Positions 24,001-36,163 of a stretch of DNA of 64,000 bases are shown in pieces. Each line of letters opens with the position of its first letter. Within the stretch, counting starts at the first letter, position 1. A program made the position numbers and the translations under genes. The DNA lies in NCBI GenBank assembly GCA_026724425.1, contig JAIUCV010000656.1:310001-374000 (forward strand), read 5' to 3'. The notes below the pieces were generated by a model, which worked only from the letters and a program-made list of their open reading frames with translations, searched no databases and was not told the origin of the DNA. The stretch comes from Erythrophleum ivorense (lineage: Eukaryota > Streptophyta > Magnoliopsida > Fabales > Fabaceae).

Positions 24001-24647
24001 GATGAGAAAGGTATTCTTATGGTCAATAAAGTTACCCTTTTTTTTTTTGGAAAGACTTAAGTTAAGCTGCATCCTTCTTCTTTTAGAGTTCTTTCGAAGC
24101 CGAATTTCTATGGCCACTAAGATCACCCCAATTGGATGTCTGAGCAGAGAGATATGAAGTTTTGAAATTTAGAGTCAGTACCAGTAATGCAGCAGTACCT
24201 TTGGTATTATTCCATCGATTTCCAATCGCTAGACGTTCCTATTTTGGTTGAAAATTATTTTTACCATAATGCTAACATTTCTAGCTTTCTAAAATAGTAT
24301 AGGTTGCATGATTTTAATATTTTTAGATTTAGTTATGATTTTTCAAAATTGGTACCAAAAATCTGGCAGCTGAACTCAAGGCAACCTTGTATTATTTTGT
24401 GTATGTATACTATGAGCTCGAGTTTTTGGCAATGTTTTGAGATGATTTTGAGTTGTATGTATGTATTTAAATAGGAAAATGAGATGGATAAGTTCATATG
24501 GTCCATGGGACATGAAATGAAAATTTTATCCACTACGCAACACAAAATAATGTAATATTTTAGTGGAATTTTTCTTGGAAAACTTGTGATATCAATGGAA
24601 GGAAGCTAAGATATGAATAAGGCAAGCTAGTTAAATATGATGTTACA
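21096..24647 (+). mobile_element. Family A solo LTR (A6)
   Basis: A forward copy of about 3.55 kb, TGTAATGTCCAATTTTCG...ATGATGTTACA. Flanking pentamers are ACCTC (left) and ACTTC (right), consistent with a duplication carrying one later change. It has U3 text GGAGGGCTTTTTAAATxxAAA near 21330, a TATA-like CCTATAAGTC near 21652, the leader AAAGGTATGG near 21771, a second AAGGTAAAATG near 21960, the AAGGTAGCTCTCT site near 22747, minisatellite 22920-23095 and quasi-repeats to 24450. It sits inside the minisatellite of reverse copy A5. Confidence 0.85.
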
Positions 24648-27180
24648 ACTTCACCCAATTCAAGGGACTTTTGGCATAACCTTATCTATTAAGAGCCATG
24701 CACTTTCCAAAAACATTTCAAGAACCATAATGATATCACATCATTAAACCAATAGCAATAAGCATAAGTCATGGTTCAAACACACATACAAGCAATCAAT
24801 GACAATCCAACAATCAAGATAAGTATACAAGAATAGATGAAGAGCTACCTTTCTCAAGAATGCACAAGGTTCCTCCTTGGTTTCTAACTCTTCTTCTCGG
24901 CCTCACACATGCACTTGGGAGAGGTTTGATTTGCTTGGTCTAGACACATCAAGTAACACACAAAGATAACAATGGAACCATCTCTAGCCTTACACAAGCT
25001 AATTCTAGTTCTAGGCTTCCATATAGCTCCATATTGTAGTATAGTGAAGTAACTCGTATCATTCATTATCTTGGCTCTAATTTCTCATTCAATCTAAGTC
25101 ACATGACTCTATTTAAACTCATTAGAGTTATCACAAACTCAAATCAAGGAACCTAACACCAAGTTGCTTCTTTATACATAATGGAACCCTAAACTTCCAA
25201 CTTTCAAACTATGGTTCCTAAATTCCAACCAATGGTTCCTTTGATATTTATAATTCATATCTAGACCATTTCTATCCTTAGAATTAAAGAAAACTCTCCC
25301 TAGGTACTTTGAATAGAGCTTGGTTAAGACACCTACTAGTATGGTTACCAATGGAGTTTCATTCATTTCTCTTAGGAAATTGGCATCCATGAAACTTCTT
25401 TTGGTCTTTTATGAACTCATTTGCTCTTTCATAAGTTAAATCATCATTAGAAAGCTTCATAAACCCTAGGTGCAATCAAAACCCTAATTTTCATAACTTG
25501 TTATCTATAGTTTCTTTTTTAGTTTTATTTGTTCGATATGATTCTCCATACTTCAAAACCTTATTTCCTATTAAGTTTAGGCCAAAATCAAACTCCCTAC
25601 ATGGTGCCTAGTTCTGGCTAAAATAGAGAAGGCATGGGAGAATCAAGAAAAGTAAGATTTCCATGGAAGAGCTTACCTTGTTTGCTTTCTTGTTAAATGG
25701 TATTTCTCAAGCTTCAAAAGTTTGCTCTCAACTCTTTCTTCCCTTTACTGAACCAGCCATAAAATACCTCCTTTTAGAAATTTAAAACCATGAGAAGAAA
25801 GAGGAGAAAGGGGAGAAAAACATGAGTGAAGGGAAGAGCATGAAAAGTGGCAAAATCTTACCCTTTTGGCTTTGTTTGTATAATACCTTAACCTCTTAGC
25901 TATTATACTATGGTCTCATTATTCATCTCAATGCATTTCATATGGATTGGAGCACAAATGCAAGAAACCATGCACCTCACATGAAAAGGAGAATAAATTT
26001 AATAGTATTTATTTGCGTTACGTAAGATCTCATTTCTTTAATTTATGCCCCATGGACCATGTGAAATCAACAATATTATTTTCTATTTATAACACATCCA
26101 AACAAGTCATAACCATCACCAAATATCTCAAGAAGCTTGGATTTTAAGCTACATCTCACAAAATCCATGGTTTGCTCTCGGGTTTAGAATTTAGCTTTTT
26201 GATACAAAATTTGAAACGTCATAACTAATTTTAGAAAAATAGAAATCAAGCAAACCATACCATTCTGGAAAGTTGTGGATGTCTACTTTTGATTAAAAAT
26301 AATTTTGGACTAATGAATAGCCTTAAGCCATTAGAAATTGATAGAATAATAACTCAGGTTAGACTGCATTACTAGTACTATCATGCAACTTCAAAAATTC
26401 ATTTCTCCCTCTAAAGAACTCAAAATGTGGTGATCTCAGTGGCCATGGAAAGCTTATGATGTCTAGTTTGTCCTTGTAAAATATCATGAGCATTAGACTT
26501 CATTTGGCCCACATGTGACATAAAGAAGAAAACTAACCAAATGAATAGTAACTATATCATTTCTGCATAATTTGGCCAACTTTGAAAAATCATAATAACT
26601 TTTCTAGAGCCCCAAATTGATTACTCTTTAGCTCTGTGAAAATCTATAGATGAAGCCTACTTGCTGGCAAAATTTCATGGAAAAACTAACTTATTTGATT
26701 AGGCTTTGGTTTGGCTCAAGAAATGGTCAAAATGGAAGTCCATAATGGTTCATAATGCTACCAAATGACCTTCTTAACCATCCATAGCCACTTAGGCACG
26801 CCCCAAAGCACCATTGCATCCTAGGGAAGCATGCCAAATAGTTCAAATCATCATGGAGCTCAATCTCACCCTGCCACTTGTGATCATACACATGTCTACA
26901 CTAGCACATGGCTGGTAAAAATTCATATAAACATACATTTGGTTCTAGTTTCCATTCATACATGATATCCATATACTTTTATACATACTTAATAGTTTAC
27001 AAGCCATAAAATACTCACACATACATACTTTGACATTACATTACATTAAAAGCTATTCTATTGTCAAAGTGTGGCAACTATGCTTCTTGGACTCCATTCT
27101 TGCTTCCTTGAACTTCACCTAGACATGATTAGATCGAAGAGGGGAAAGAGTGACATTCAAAGAATCCCAATAACTCTTAA

Positions 27181-29502
27181 TGATAAGTGCTAATTTTTAT
27201 ATATTTTTATCCACATTTATTATTATTTTTAATGATTAATTTGAGTTTAAATGGATTTATTAATCAATATTTGAATTTTTGGTCAATTTTGGAAAATAAT
27301 ATAATTTTGAATTAATTAAGAAAATTTTTGAATTTAAATTGCTAATATTTTATTTTTCATATTTATTTGATGGGTTGAATATTTTCAATCTTTAAAACAG
27401 TTATTAAATTTGTGTAGATTTTTAGAGATAAATTAGGAATCAATGGTGAAAATAAATTTTGGGCAAGTGAATTGAAGATTTAAAATGGATCAAGGGTCAA
27501 GATTGGAGTAGAATTTTTACTTTTATTAATTACGTGATAATGGCATTTTTGTAAATAGAATATTAGGTTTAATTTTTTTTTTGAGATGAATCAGGGGGTC
27601 AGGGCGCCGAAATACTGGAAGGAGATTGGCTGCTTCATTCGTGGATTTTTCTTTTTGGTCTGGAGTGAGTAGAGACGCCAAAAACTGGAGAGGAGAACTT
27701 CTACTTCTTCATTTGTTTTTTTTCAGACTTCACGAGAGGGAGAGGCACAGCTGGAGGGAGAGGATTTGGCTATTTCTTTATTCATTTCGCCAGGCCTTCA
27801 TACTGCACGCAGAGATGGCTGGGAGAAAGAGCTTCATTCATTCATTCATTCAATTTTCTTTTTAGTCTGGAGATGGAAAGGACCTCTGAAGGGGATTGCT
27901 ACTGATTCAATTCATTCTTTCTGGACTTCACACACATCGGCAGCAAGGACGCCAGACTTGGAGCAAGAAGAATGAATTGCCACTTTATTGATCACTCATT
28001 TTCAGACTGCAAAGGGAGGCGCACCTGAGGAGGATTTGCTGTGTCTTCACTTTATTCATTGCCTTTTATGGACTGCATCGAGAGATACAGAGGAGAGACA
28101 TAGCAAAAATGCAGGCAGAAAGGGGAAGAATGAGCTGCTGCCTCTTGATTGGTTTTTCGGACATCATAAGCAGAGGCAGAGAGGACTCGACTTGGAGAGA
28201 CGCTGGAGGAATGAAGTGCAAATTTCTTCATTATTCATTTGGTTTTTCTGGACTTTAGCAAGGAGAATGCCTAGAGGTGGTTGCTTCTTCATTTTTTCTC
28301 CTTTGCCATTCAGACTGACGCGTGGGGAGTCAATGCCTGGACCAAAGATTTGCTGCTTCTTCATTTACTCACTAGCACGTCGTCCTCCCAGTGTATCACC
28401 ACCATCATTCATCTCTATTTTCCTTCATCATCTCTTCATGGCAGCAAGATTGAAGGAGTGTAGAAGAACAAAATCCATGGAAGCTTAAAGAAGGGTGGCA
28501 CCAAGGTGGAGCATGGAGGAGGAAGGCTTGAGCTCTTGAATTAAATGGATTGAAGACCATTGGGGAGTTTTTTTTTTCTTCCTACCTTTTCCTCTTTCAA
28601 TTTCAAGAACTTAGAGATTTTCTAGTTTTAGAAATTTCTATGTAGATTTAATGTTGAGACCTAGTTTTAGGTTGGACAATAATTTTATCTTGGATTGTAA
28701 TTAGAATTAGTGTTATTTGAGATTGGAATTATGTTTTGTAGCTACTGGAATTTTGGTTTCTAGACCTTATAATGTTGATTGGATTGATGTTTGAGTTCTC
28801 TTGCATTAATTTGATTAATATTATGATTTTAATTGTATATCTTGGTCTCTTGCACTACTTGATTGTTAAATTGGGTAGTATAATTGCTTAATTGTTCAAT
28901 TAGGTAATTAAAACCAAATTTTCCATAATTAATTGAATCCAATTGTTGAAGGATTTGATGAGTTTAATTGGCTTAGTTACTTGCAAATTACTTGAATTAG
29001 CTAAGGGTTTCCTAGTTAAGTCAAGTGATGTGCATTTAAGCTTAAGGTTTCCTATCCTTAGATTAAGTTAATTAAATTCATTGGTCTACTATCTAATCAC
29101 TTCTCTCTTGGTCTCAATCAATCTTTGGTGAGTGATGAGAGCCGAAATCCCTTTGCAAAACCTTGGATGCCTCCTGTTTGTTCTTTGCATTTTCACAATC
29201 ACTTTAATTTCAATTTAGAGCAGTCTAATTTAATTACTTGTTTAGTTTTTTCTCTTTTAGTTGAAATTTAATTTCTTAATTCAAAACCCCCCATTTGCAT
29301 GCATTTAGTTCAATTAATTTTGCATTTAGTGTAGAGATAGTTTTCTAGAATTTGCATAAAATAGCAAGCATCAAATAATCACCTAAAATCAATTCAAACT
29401 AACCCCTAAATTGCTCCTTAGGAAGAATGACCTAGGGTTGACCTATACTATATTAATTCAATCTTAGTTTAATTGAGTGCTTAAGCGACTAAGGCATCAT
29501 CA
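27181..29502 (+). mobile_element. Tat/Athila-like solo LTR (T2)
   Basis: This insertion starts TGATAAGTGCTAATTTTTATA and ends GACTAAGGCATCATCA, with perfect CTTAA duplications at 27176-27180 and 29503-29507. It splits the reverse A7 text AGAATCCCAATAACTC|...|CCCTTTCAAAC. At 2322 bp it has no PBS, PPT or coding domain, so it is a solo LTR. The first ~400 bp are AT-rich, followed by a degenerate tandem array and an AT-rich tail. The TGATAA...ATCA terminus matches T1's reverse terminus TTTATCA. Confidence 0.9.
27600..28400 (+). repeat. Degenerate ~65-bp tandem array in T2 LTR
   Basis: About eleven imperfect units each carry a GGAxxTTGCTxCTTCATT-like segment, a pyrimidine run, then TCTGGACTTxA or CAGACTxCA and a purine-rich AGAGAxGCxAGAGG stretch. 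Examples of the pivot are TTTTTGGTCTGGAG, TTTCAGACTTCACG, CAGGCCTTCATACTGC, TTTCTGGACTTCAC and TTTATGGACTGCATC. Overlapping open frames here reflect the repeat, not a protein. Confidence 0.7.
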
Positions 29503-32054
29503 CTTAACCCTTTCAAACATACATAATGGATGCATATATATGTCAAAGAATGCATACATGATATTCAAGCTATTAATGAGCATACATAAAAAAATTTTCT
29601 TGTCACATAAACTCATATATAGCAAACATAAGCTCTCAAGGGCATTGGTCTAGCCTCACCCACCTTTCTTGCGACTTTTAGATTTGTCTCACCTACTTTC
29701 AACGGACTTTTGACTTAGCCTCACTCTTCTTGACACATTTGGCTTTGTCTCACCTATTTCTATGGACTTTTGGCTCATCCTCACCCTTGTTAAGGGACTT
29801 TTGGCACAACCAAACCTATGCAAACCATAATGCAACTATAAACACATTTCAAGAAGCATAATAGTACCATAACATTGGCTAGAAAATTTTCTCATGGCTC
29901 ACACATACACACAAGCACTCCAAGACAAGCAAACCTCCAAGCCATGCATGAGAGAAAGGTTAGAGAGCTACCTTGAAGCAAGAACACAACATTTGTAACA
30001 TCCGTCTCTCCGTAAACGTGAGAAACGCAATGTTCGGTTTTTATGTAAACGTCAGAAATGGGTCAAATATAAAAGGAAGTCCCCAAAATAGAAGGAATTG
30101 GGGTCAAATAAAATTATGGTAAAACTCTAAATAATAGAAAATGAGGATTTGAGCCTTGAGTTGGCCAGAAACCGGGGTCGGAGTGATTCGAACAAATTGC
30201 TGAAAGGCCAGTGGCATTTTCGTAAATAAGTGTAATTTTGGAAAAGCACCTAGGAGGGCTTTTTAAATGGAAATTTTGAGTTGCCCAGGGTTCTCAGAGG
30301 CCCCAAAAACCATGAGAAGCCCCGGGACTGGTAAAACCCCTTTGATATACTCTTTCCAATATCAGTTGGCCCGAACTTTGACCGAATCGTTCGGGAAGGT
30401 TTTAGCTCCAAATTGAGTGATTCCAAAGGCATTTTATTAAATTGGGAATCTATTTGTTATGATGGAAAAGACGGTTCTCAAAAAGGATTTAAAACGAAGC
30501 CCAAACCAGAAATGCCATTACGAAGGACGAAATTGGAAACCATTTTAAAAAGGAAGCTTCTTTCTTCTTCGTTATATGCCACGTTCTTTCTCTCCTCTCT
30601 AAGACCAACTTAATTCTGCCAAAAACCAGAGGAGAAGCTGCCCTTCTTAGGCGCACAAGAGGAGGAAGATTTTGAAGGAAGAAATTCAAGAAAAAGGTAA
30701 AAATCTTTAAGAAATTCCATATCCTTCTTTCTTGAAACTTGCTCCTCTCCTCTCAAGCTTTCTTTCTATGGTTTTAATGAAGAGTTTGGTGCTGTTTTGG
30801 GGGCAGAACAGAGAGGAAAAATTCGTGTTTGGAGTGAGGCAACCAAGGAAAGTGAAAAGCAACCAAGAAAGAGCAAGAAAACAAAGTAAAACTTCCATTC
30901 TTTGGTAGCTTCTTCCTCCCCCTTCCTTTTGCACGAATTTGGGCACCATGAGCCCAATTCTTAAGAGCTATTTTCTGCCCAATTTATGGAGGGATTAGAG
31001 GTTTTAGATGGCAAGGATTAAGAAGGAACTAATAGAATTAAGAAAGGAGCATTAAGAGACAAGATAGAACCATTAGGGACCCAAATGCTCCCTTACAAAT
31101 CTGATTGTATATGAATGTTTTTAGACTTAATTGAATGTTTAAACATGCTCCTAAGACCCCTAGAGAGCTTCCCACATGCACCTCCCATCCAAGAAAGCAA
31201 AGAAATTGCAAGAAAAATTAATGAACTCTAAGTAGAAAAAGTGTAGTGCATTTGAAGGGATTGTAAAAATTGATTTGATTCATGCATTCCCTAGCATATA
31301 TGAGTGTTTGATTGAGCTCCTAAGACCTCTAAGAAGCCTCCCAAGTGTGTCTCCCATCAAGGAAAAATCAAGAAGGCCATGAACTTTTCTTCCCCCCATA
31401 GTCTTGGCCTAGGCAAGTTCCTATAGCTAGGGAGAGTTTTAAATTTTTCTAAGGCTATTCTTGAGTCATATATGATGAATGAATGTGAGGGGAAACCTTG
31501 GGAAAAATTTAGGAAGCTTAGAGAATGAGTTGGTGCTTTAGGTTCCATATTATGACCTAAGGAAGTAACATGATGTTAGGCCCTTTGTTTTAATGATGTG
31601 ATGACTCCAAGAGGTTTAAAAGGAGTCAAGAATCATATTTGAGAATAAAGAATGAGGCCTAGAAATCATTTGAGGGGTGTTACTTCATTAGGTGCCAATA
31701 TGGACCATAATGGAGGTCGTAGAGTAATCTAGGGTTTAAGCAAGTTGCATGGCCCTAGACATTGTTTCATGAACTTAATTGGCTCCCATAATTTGTGTCT
31801 AGACCAAGAGACACTATTTTCACCAACTTGTGGGTCTGTGGCTAAAAGAGGAGGCTTGAAAGCTAAGGAAAAAGTGTGAAATTATGCAAGGTAGCTCTCT
31901 CCACCTTCTCTCATGCATGAATGTGTGTTTAGCTTGTTTTAGAATGTGTGTATGTGTATTTTCAAGCTAAGAAAAGTATGCTAGCATGCCTTTATATTCC
32001 ATGATCCTTGATGCCATGTTATGTTTTAAATGAATCTATGATGTTTGTATGAGT

Positions 32055-32270
32055 TTGCTTGAGTGAGGAGAGGCCAAGAACTCTTTCCTTTGGTGAGGAT
32101 GAGCCAAGAACCCTTAAGTTTAGTTGAGACATAGCAAAGAGTCTCCCAAAAGCAAAGTGGGCTCCCAAGAGTATGGTTGAGTCCAAAGCTCTTAAAGAAT
32201 GGGTGAGGCAAGTCCAAAATCCATGAGGAGAAGTGTGAGGCCAATCCAAACACTTGGGGAACTCTTGAAT
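32055..32270 (+). repeat. Family A minisatellite, ~25-32 bp units
   Basis: About seven degenerate units of the form GTGAGGxxGAGCCAAGAACCC / GTTGAGACAxAGCAAAGAGTC / GTGAGGCAAGTCCAAAATCC. The same block recurs in A1 (1-168, 3839-3905), A2 (1740-1960), A3 (7190-7415), A4 (12130-12330), A5 (20940-21095 and 24653-24700), A6 (22920-23095), A7 (29630-29830), A10 (39560-39735), A11 (49400-49600) and A12 (53000-53190). In some copies the core word is CCAAAAGTCCC, in others CCAAGAACCC. Confidence 0.85.
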
Positions 32271-32944
32271 GTCTTGTATGATTGATTCACAAGCCAAGAT
32301 TGCTTTGAAAATGTTCATGACTTCCATTTTTCCATACATGCATTTGAAAAGCTTGCTTTGTACATATTATGTGTGATTGAATGGGAAATGAGCTATTGGG
32401 ATTCTTTGAATCTCATTACCTCCTCTCCAATGATCTATCATGCTAGGTGGACCAAGTAACTATGGTGAAGGGAGCCAACATCAATGAAGAAGGAAGAATG
32501 ACAAGTCTATGTCTAGCTTTAGCCATTTTAGAACCATAATTGTGTTTCTTGATGTATATGTTGTTGTAAATGTACCATGACTCTTGAGACACATGTAAAT
32601 ATAATATTATATGATGTTTAAATATATGAATATGATGTATGACTCCTAGCCTACATTTTGAGCATGCCAAATTATGCAATATGAAAGTATGATGGAAGTG
32701 TGCATAAATGTGGGTTGAATGGCCAAAATGAGATGCATGAGGTTTGGGACCATTTGGGCAGCTCACACAAGTCTTAAATGTACTTTTAGACTTGCCCAAA
32801 AGGTGCCAAGACCAAGGGAAATCCATTTGGCAATTTTGGTACCCAATATGGAGCCAAAATTGACCATAATGGAACCCTATACCATTTTTTAGCCAAATGA
32901 GTTAGTCTTGCCCTGAAACTTGGCATGAACTTAGGTCTCATTAA

Positions 32945-33690
32945 TAGCTTTTTGTGAAGCTAAAGATCAAGTCATTTGGATGTCTGTAGAATTTTCTATG
33001 ATTTTTCAAAGTTGGTATCAGAATTTCGGATTTTTAGAAACACTGTTCATTTGGTCAGTTATGGAATTGTGTCATCCGAGGGGCAAACGTAGTCCAATGG
33101 CTACGAAATTTTATAGGCAGAAACTAGACAGTCACAGTGACTTGTAGAAACTAGAAGCAACTCATTTGGAGGTCTAGAGAGGAAGATATTCATTTTCGAA
33201 GGTTCTGCCCAGTATCAGACATCTTGCCAGACCCGAGGTACTGTTCCATCGATTTCCAGGAGTTTGGCTTGATGAACTGATCTAAAGATATTTTTTCTCT
33301 CTATTTAACATCCACATCTTTCCATAGTGGTATCATTTCAAAGTATTGTATTTTTGTGGAATTAGTTAGACATTCTTGAAGTTCATATCAGTAAACTGTG
33401 ATAGTATCAGGAACCCCTCCGACCTGCAGTTGATTTCGTGTGTCAAACGCGTTATGTGTGGGATTTTATGACTTGTATATATTTTTCCCATGAAGTAGAC
33501 AGTCTAAGATTTCCAGAATGACCAAGAGTTCATGTTTTCGATTTTTTTAGATTTACTTATGAATTTTCCAAGTTTGCCCAGAAATGGGGCCAAGTCTGGC
33601 CGAGGAGAAATATGCATGTCCCATGTCTCCCTTCGGTTTCCATGAGTTGTGAGCTAGTTTTTGTGATTGAAATGAGTTGTAATTGTGCAA
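32945..33690 (+). repeat. Four diverged ~185-bp quasi-tandem units in the A LTR 3' half
   Basis: Units start near 32945, 33136, 33316 and 33503. Each has, in the same order, an AGCTTTxxAxA or ACTTGTAGAAA lead, a TTTGGAxxTCTxxAGA or TTTTGxGGAATTAG segment, a core TATGATTTTTCAAAGTTGGTATCAGAA-like segment, a CTGTTC or CCAGxCTGGCC-like GC patch, and an ATTTTxxxGxxGAAxTAGACA close. The same layout is visible in A4 (13030-13760), A12 and A11. Spacing is 180-191 bp. Confidence 0.7.
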
Positions 33691-36163
33691 TTAAATATGA
33701 GGATGCATAGAATGTGCTCACACGGTCCACATGACACCGAATGGGTTTTTGGATAGGATGACTTACAAATAAAAGTCCAAATCTTCATGCCTCCTCTATG
33801 AGAATTATGTGTATGTTTCATGATAATTATGCTATTCAAAGGCATGAGATGAGCTAGAATGAAGGTGCTACAACATTTTCCTCTTGAAATTCTTCTTCCC
33901 CTTTCTCTACCAAGCCTTGCAATTTGGTGGCCCTTGGTTCTCTGAGCCTAGACACATCAAAAGAGACATACATCACTTATGGGAATAAATTCTAACCTTA
34001 TGAAATTTCTATGAAGTCTTACTTTGTCCTAAGACACAATTATGGTTCCATAAATGACCTAATAAAGCAACTATGGGAATCCATGATCTTGGCTCCTATT
34101 TCTCATTCATTATAAGACTCTTGACTCCATTTAGACTCCTTGAAGTCATCACATATTCATTTTAAGGAGCCTAGCTATAAGTTGCTTCCTAATGTCTCAT
34201 TATGGAGCCTACACCTCCATTTCACATTCCAAGGCTTTTAAATTTTTTTCCAAGACTTACTTTGAGGTCCTTCCATCATATCTAGTCCCATTCAATGTTT
34301 GGAACAAATTAAAACACTCCCTAGGTGCCTTAATCTTGCTTGGCAGAGACTATGGAGGCTTGGAGCATTCATGGAGTTTGCTTCATTTCATTTAGGTAAA
34401 TGGCATATGTAAGGCTTCCTAAGTGTCTTGAGAACCATTCATACTCTTAGAGAAACTAAATTATCATTAGGAAGCTTCATATTTGATAAGATGCAACCAA
34501 ATCCCTATATTCTATAACTTGCATTCTAAAGCTTTCTTTTCAATTCTAGTTGTATATTATTAATCCTCACACTCTATAACCTTTGGTTTCATCAAGAACA
34601 CATGAAGAAAAACTCTCCTCCTTACTTTCTCTCTCTAGACCAAAGTTTAAATGGCTTGGAAATACAAGATTTTGTAAGTGTTTCAAGTAAAGTCTTACCT
34701 TAAAACGGAGCTCTCTTCGTATAGATTATTTCCCACTAATTGATTTTTTTGAAAAGAGTTCCATTTTGGCTTGGGTCAGACCTGAATCTTCAAGTTTTCA
34801 ACAAAAATAACCACCATTAGAGAGTTTTTAGAGAGAGAAACAATTTTCCTAACTGGTGCGAGATGAAATGGGGTCGTTTACTTACCTAAACGGAAGCTTA
34901 AACTTCTTTTCTCTCTCCCTTCTTAATGTCATGCCATAGCTCTCTAAAATTCTGAAAATTGAGGGTTAGAGAAGATGATGAGGTGTAATCTTACTTAAGA
35001 AGCCTCTTTTACAATTTTTCAAAATGACCATTTTGCCTCTAACGTGCTTGTTTGCTCTGTTTAGGCTCATTTCAACTCCTTTTTGAGAATCATCTTTTCA
35101 TTATAAAATTAGGTTCTCTAATTCATAAAATGCCTTTGGTTTCATCTAAATTTGATTTAAAATCTTTTCGAACAAACTGGTCAAAGTTCAGGTCAACTGA
35201 CACTCTAAAATGTAAATTAGAAGGATTCAACCATTCTAGGGGTTACTATGTTTTTGGGGCCCCTGAGAACCCCAAGAAACTCATTTTTTCCATTTTAAAA
35301 ATCCATCATTTGAGTTTTCTAAAAAGTATCCAGAATTATGAAAATGCCATCGATTTTCATCAAATTTTATTTAGCTACTTCGACTTCAGTTTTTGAGCAT
35401 CTTGACCTTGTATCCTCATTTTTCATCATTTAATATTTTCTCTTAATTTTATTTGGCTTCAAATATTTCTATTTAGAGGACTTCCTTTTATAATTGACTT
35501 ATTTCCATCATTTACGGAAGACCAGTTGTTACAATTTGCTTCCTCCCTTCTTCCTTTTCTTGTGCACCTCCTCAAGCAGGTCTGGGTTTTGTTTTGTTTT
35601 GGAGTGCAGATTTGAATCCAAGACAAATGCTCCAAGAATTGGCTAACTTTCTTCTCCTTTTCTTCTCCTTTTAATGTTGCAATTTTCTGGTTATAAGTCT
35701 AGGTTTAGCTTGTAATTATTGGAGAATTGTGGCTAAAATGTTGGATTGGATTCTTGAATTTATTGAGTTATTAGATTGAAATTGGGGATTAATTGTTCTG
35801 TTTAGTAGCTGAACACTTTGTTCTATTTTCCTCTAAATTTTCAACTTGATTAATGCAATGGTTATTGTGTAATCTTATTAGAATTTTATGCTTAATTGTT
35901 CATTTAAGGAATCTTAATATTTGATTGGTTAATTAGGCATCTAAAATGAAAGTGTAGAACCCATAGAATCAATTAATCTTTGTTTTGGTGTGTTCAAAAA
36001 GCTTAATTCAATGATTAACAAGTTAATGTAATCTCAAGGTTTCAAGAGTCATTAATTTGCTAATTTCTTGCATCTTAAGTGGTCACTTGAGAAAATTAAT
36101 TAGCAATACACTAAAGAAGATTAGGTCCAATTTTTAATGAAATTTAATTTGGATGATGAGAGT

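Larger units (their letters stand above)
29994..33872 (+). mobile_element. Family A solo LTR (A8), best representative
   Basis: The clearest complete copy: 3879 bp, TGTAACATCCGTCTCTCC...GGTGCTACA, with a perfect ACATT duplication (29989-29993, 33873-33877). Order: U3 (30000-30560) with TTTTAAATGGAAATTTTGAG and ATTCCAAAGGCATTTTATTAA; TATA-like TTATATG (30572); leader with AAAAAGGTAAAAATC (30692); second AACAAAGTAAAAC (30884); long middle to GCAAGGTAGCTCTC (31888); minisatellite 32055-32270; GAGCTATTGGGATTCTTTG block (32390); CCATTTGGGCAGCTCACAC (32750); quasi-tandem 3' half 32945-33690. Nested in reverse A7 next to GAGAGCTACCTT. Confidence 0.92.
25879..35533 (-). mobile_element. Family A solo LTR (A7), itself interrupted twice
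   Basis: A reverse A LTR starting TATAATACCTTAAC (degenerate TGTAATACC) and ending CAGTTGTTACA. Pentamers GTTTG and ATTTG flank it, a one-mismatch duplication, and the host leader text is continuous across it. Its own sequence is 25879-27180, 29508-29993 and 33878-35533; the gaps are the T2 LTR (27181-29502) and the A8 LTR (29994-33872). Its minisatellite is at 29630-29830, and its U3 text (TTTATTATAAAATTxxGTTC) near 35090. Confidence 0.8.
16962..35590 (-). mobile_element. Family A LTR (A5), host of a three-level nested stack
   Basis: A reverse A LTR now in pieces: 16962-17915, 20547-21095, 24653-25878 and 35539 to about 35590, together about 2.8 kb. The start TATCACACCATATACTATTATAGC resembles the reverse terminus TGTAACACCxTATATTTCTAGC. 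The joins read through once the insertions are removed: minisatellite text continues across the A6 insertion, and the leader text ...TTGGCTTTGTTTG|CTTCCTCCCTTCTTCC continues across A7, matching A2 near 3170-3200. The U3 end (about 900 bp) is missing; the sequence passes into a T LTR fragment near 35590. It is the oldest layer of the stack. Confidence 0.7.

Noticed and set aside
27988..28488. 166-codon open frame on the plus strand
   Set aside because: It lies inside the T2 solo LTR and coincides with a degenerate tandem array; overlapping frames are open in the same place and the peptide has no domain-like character.
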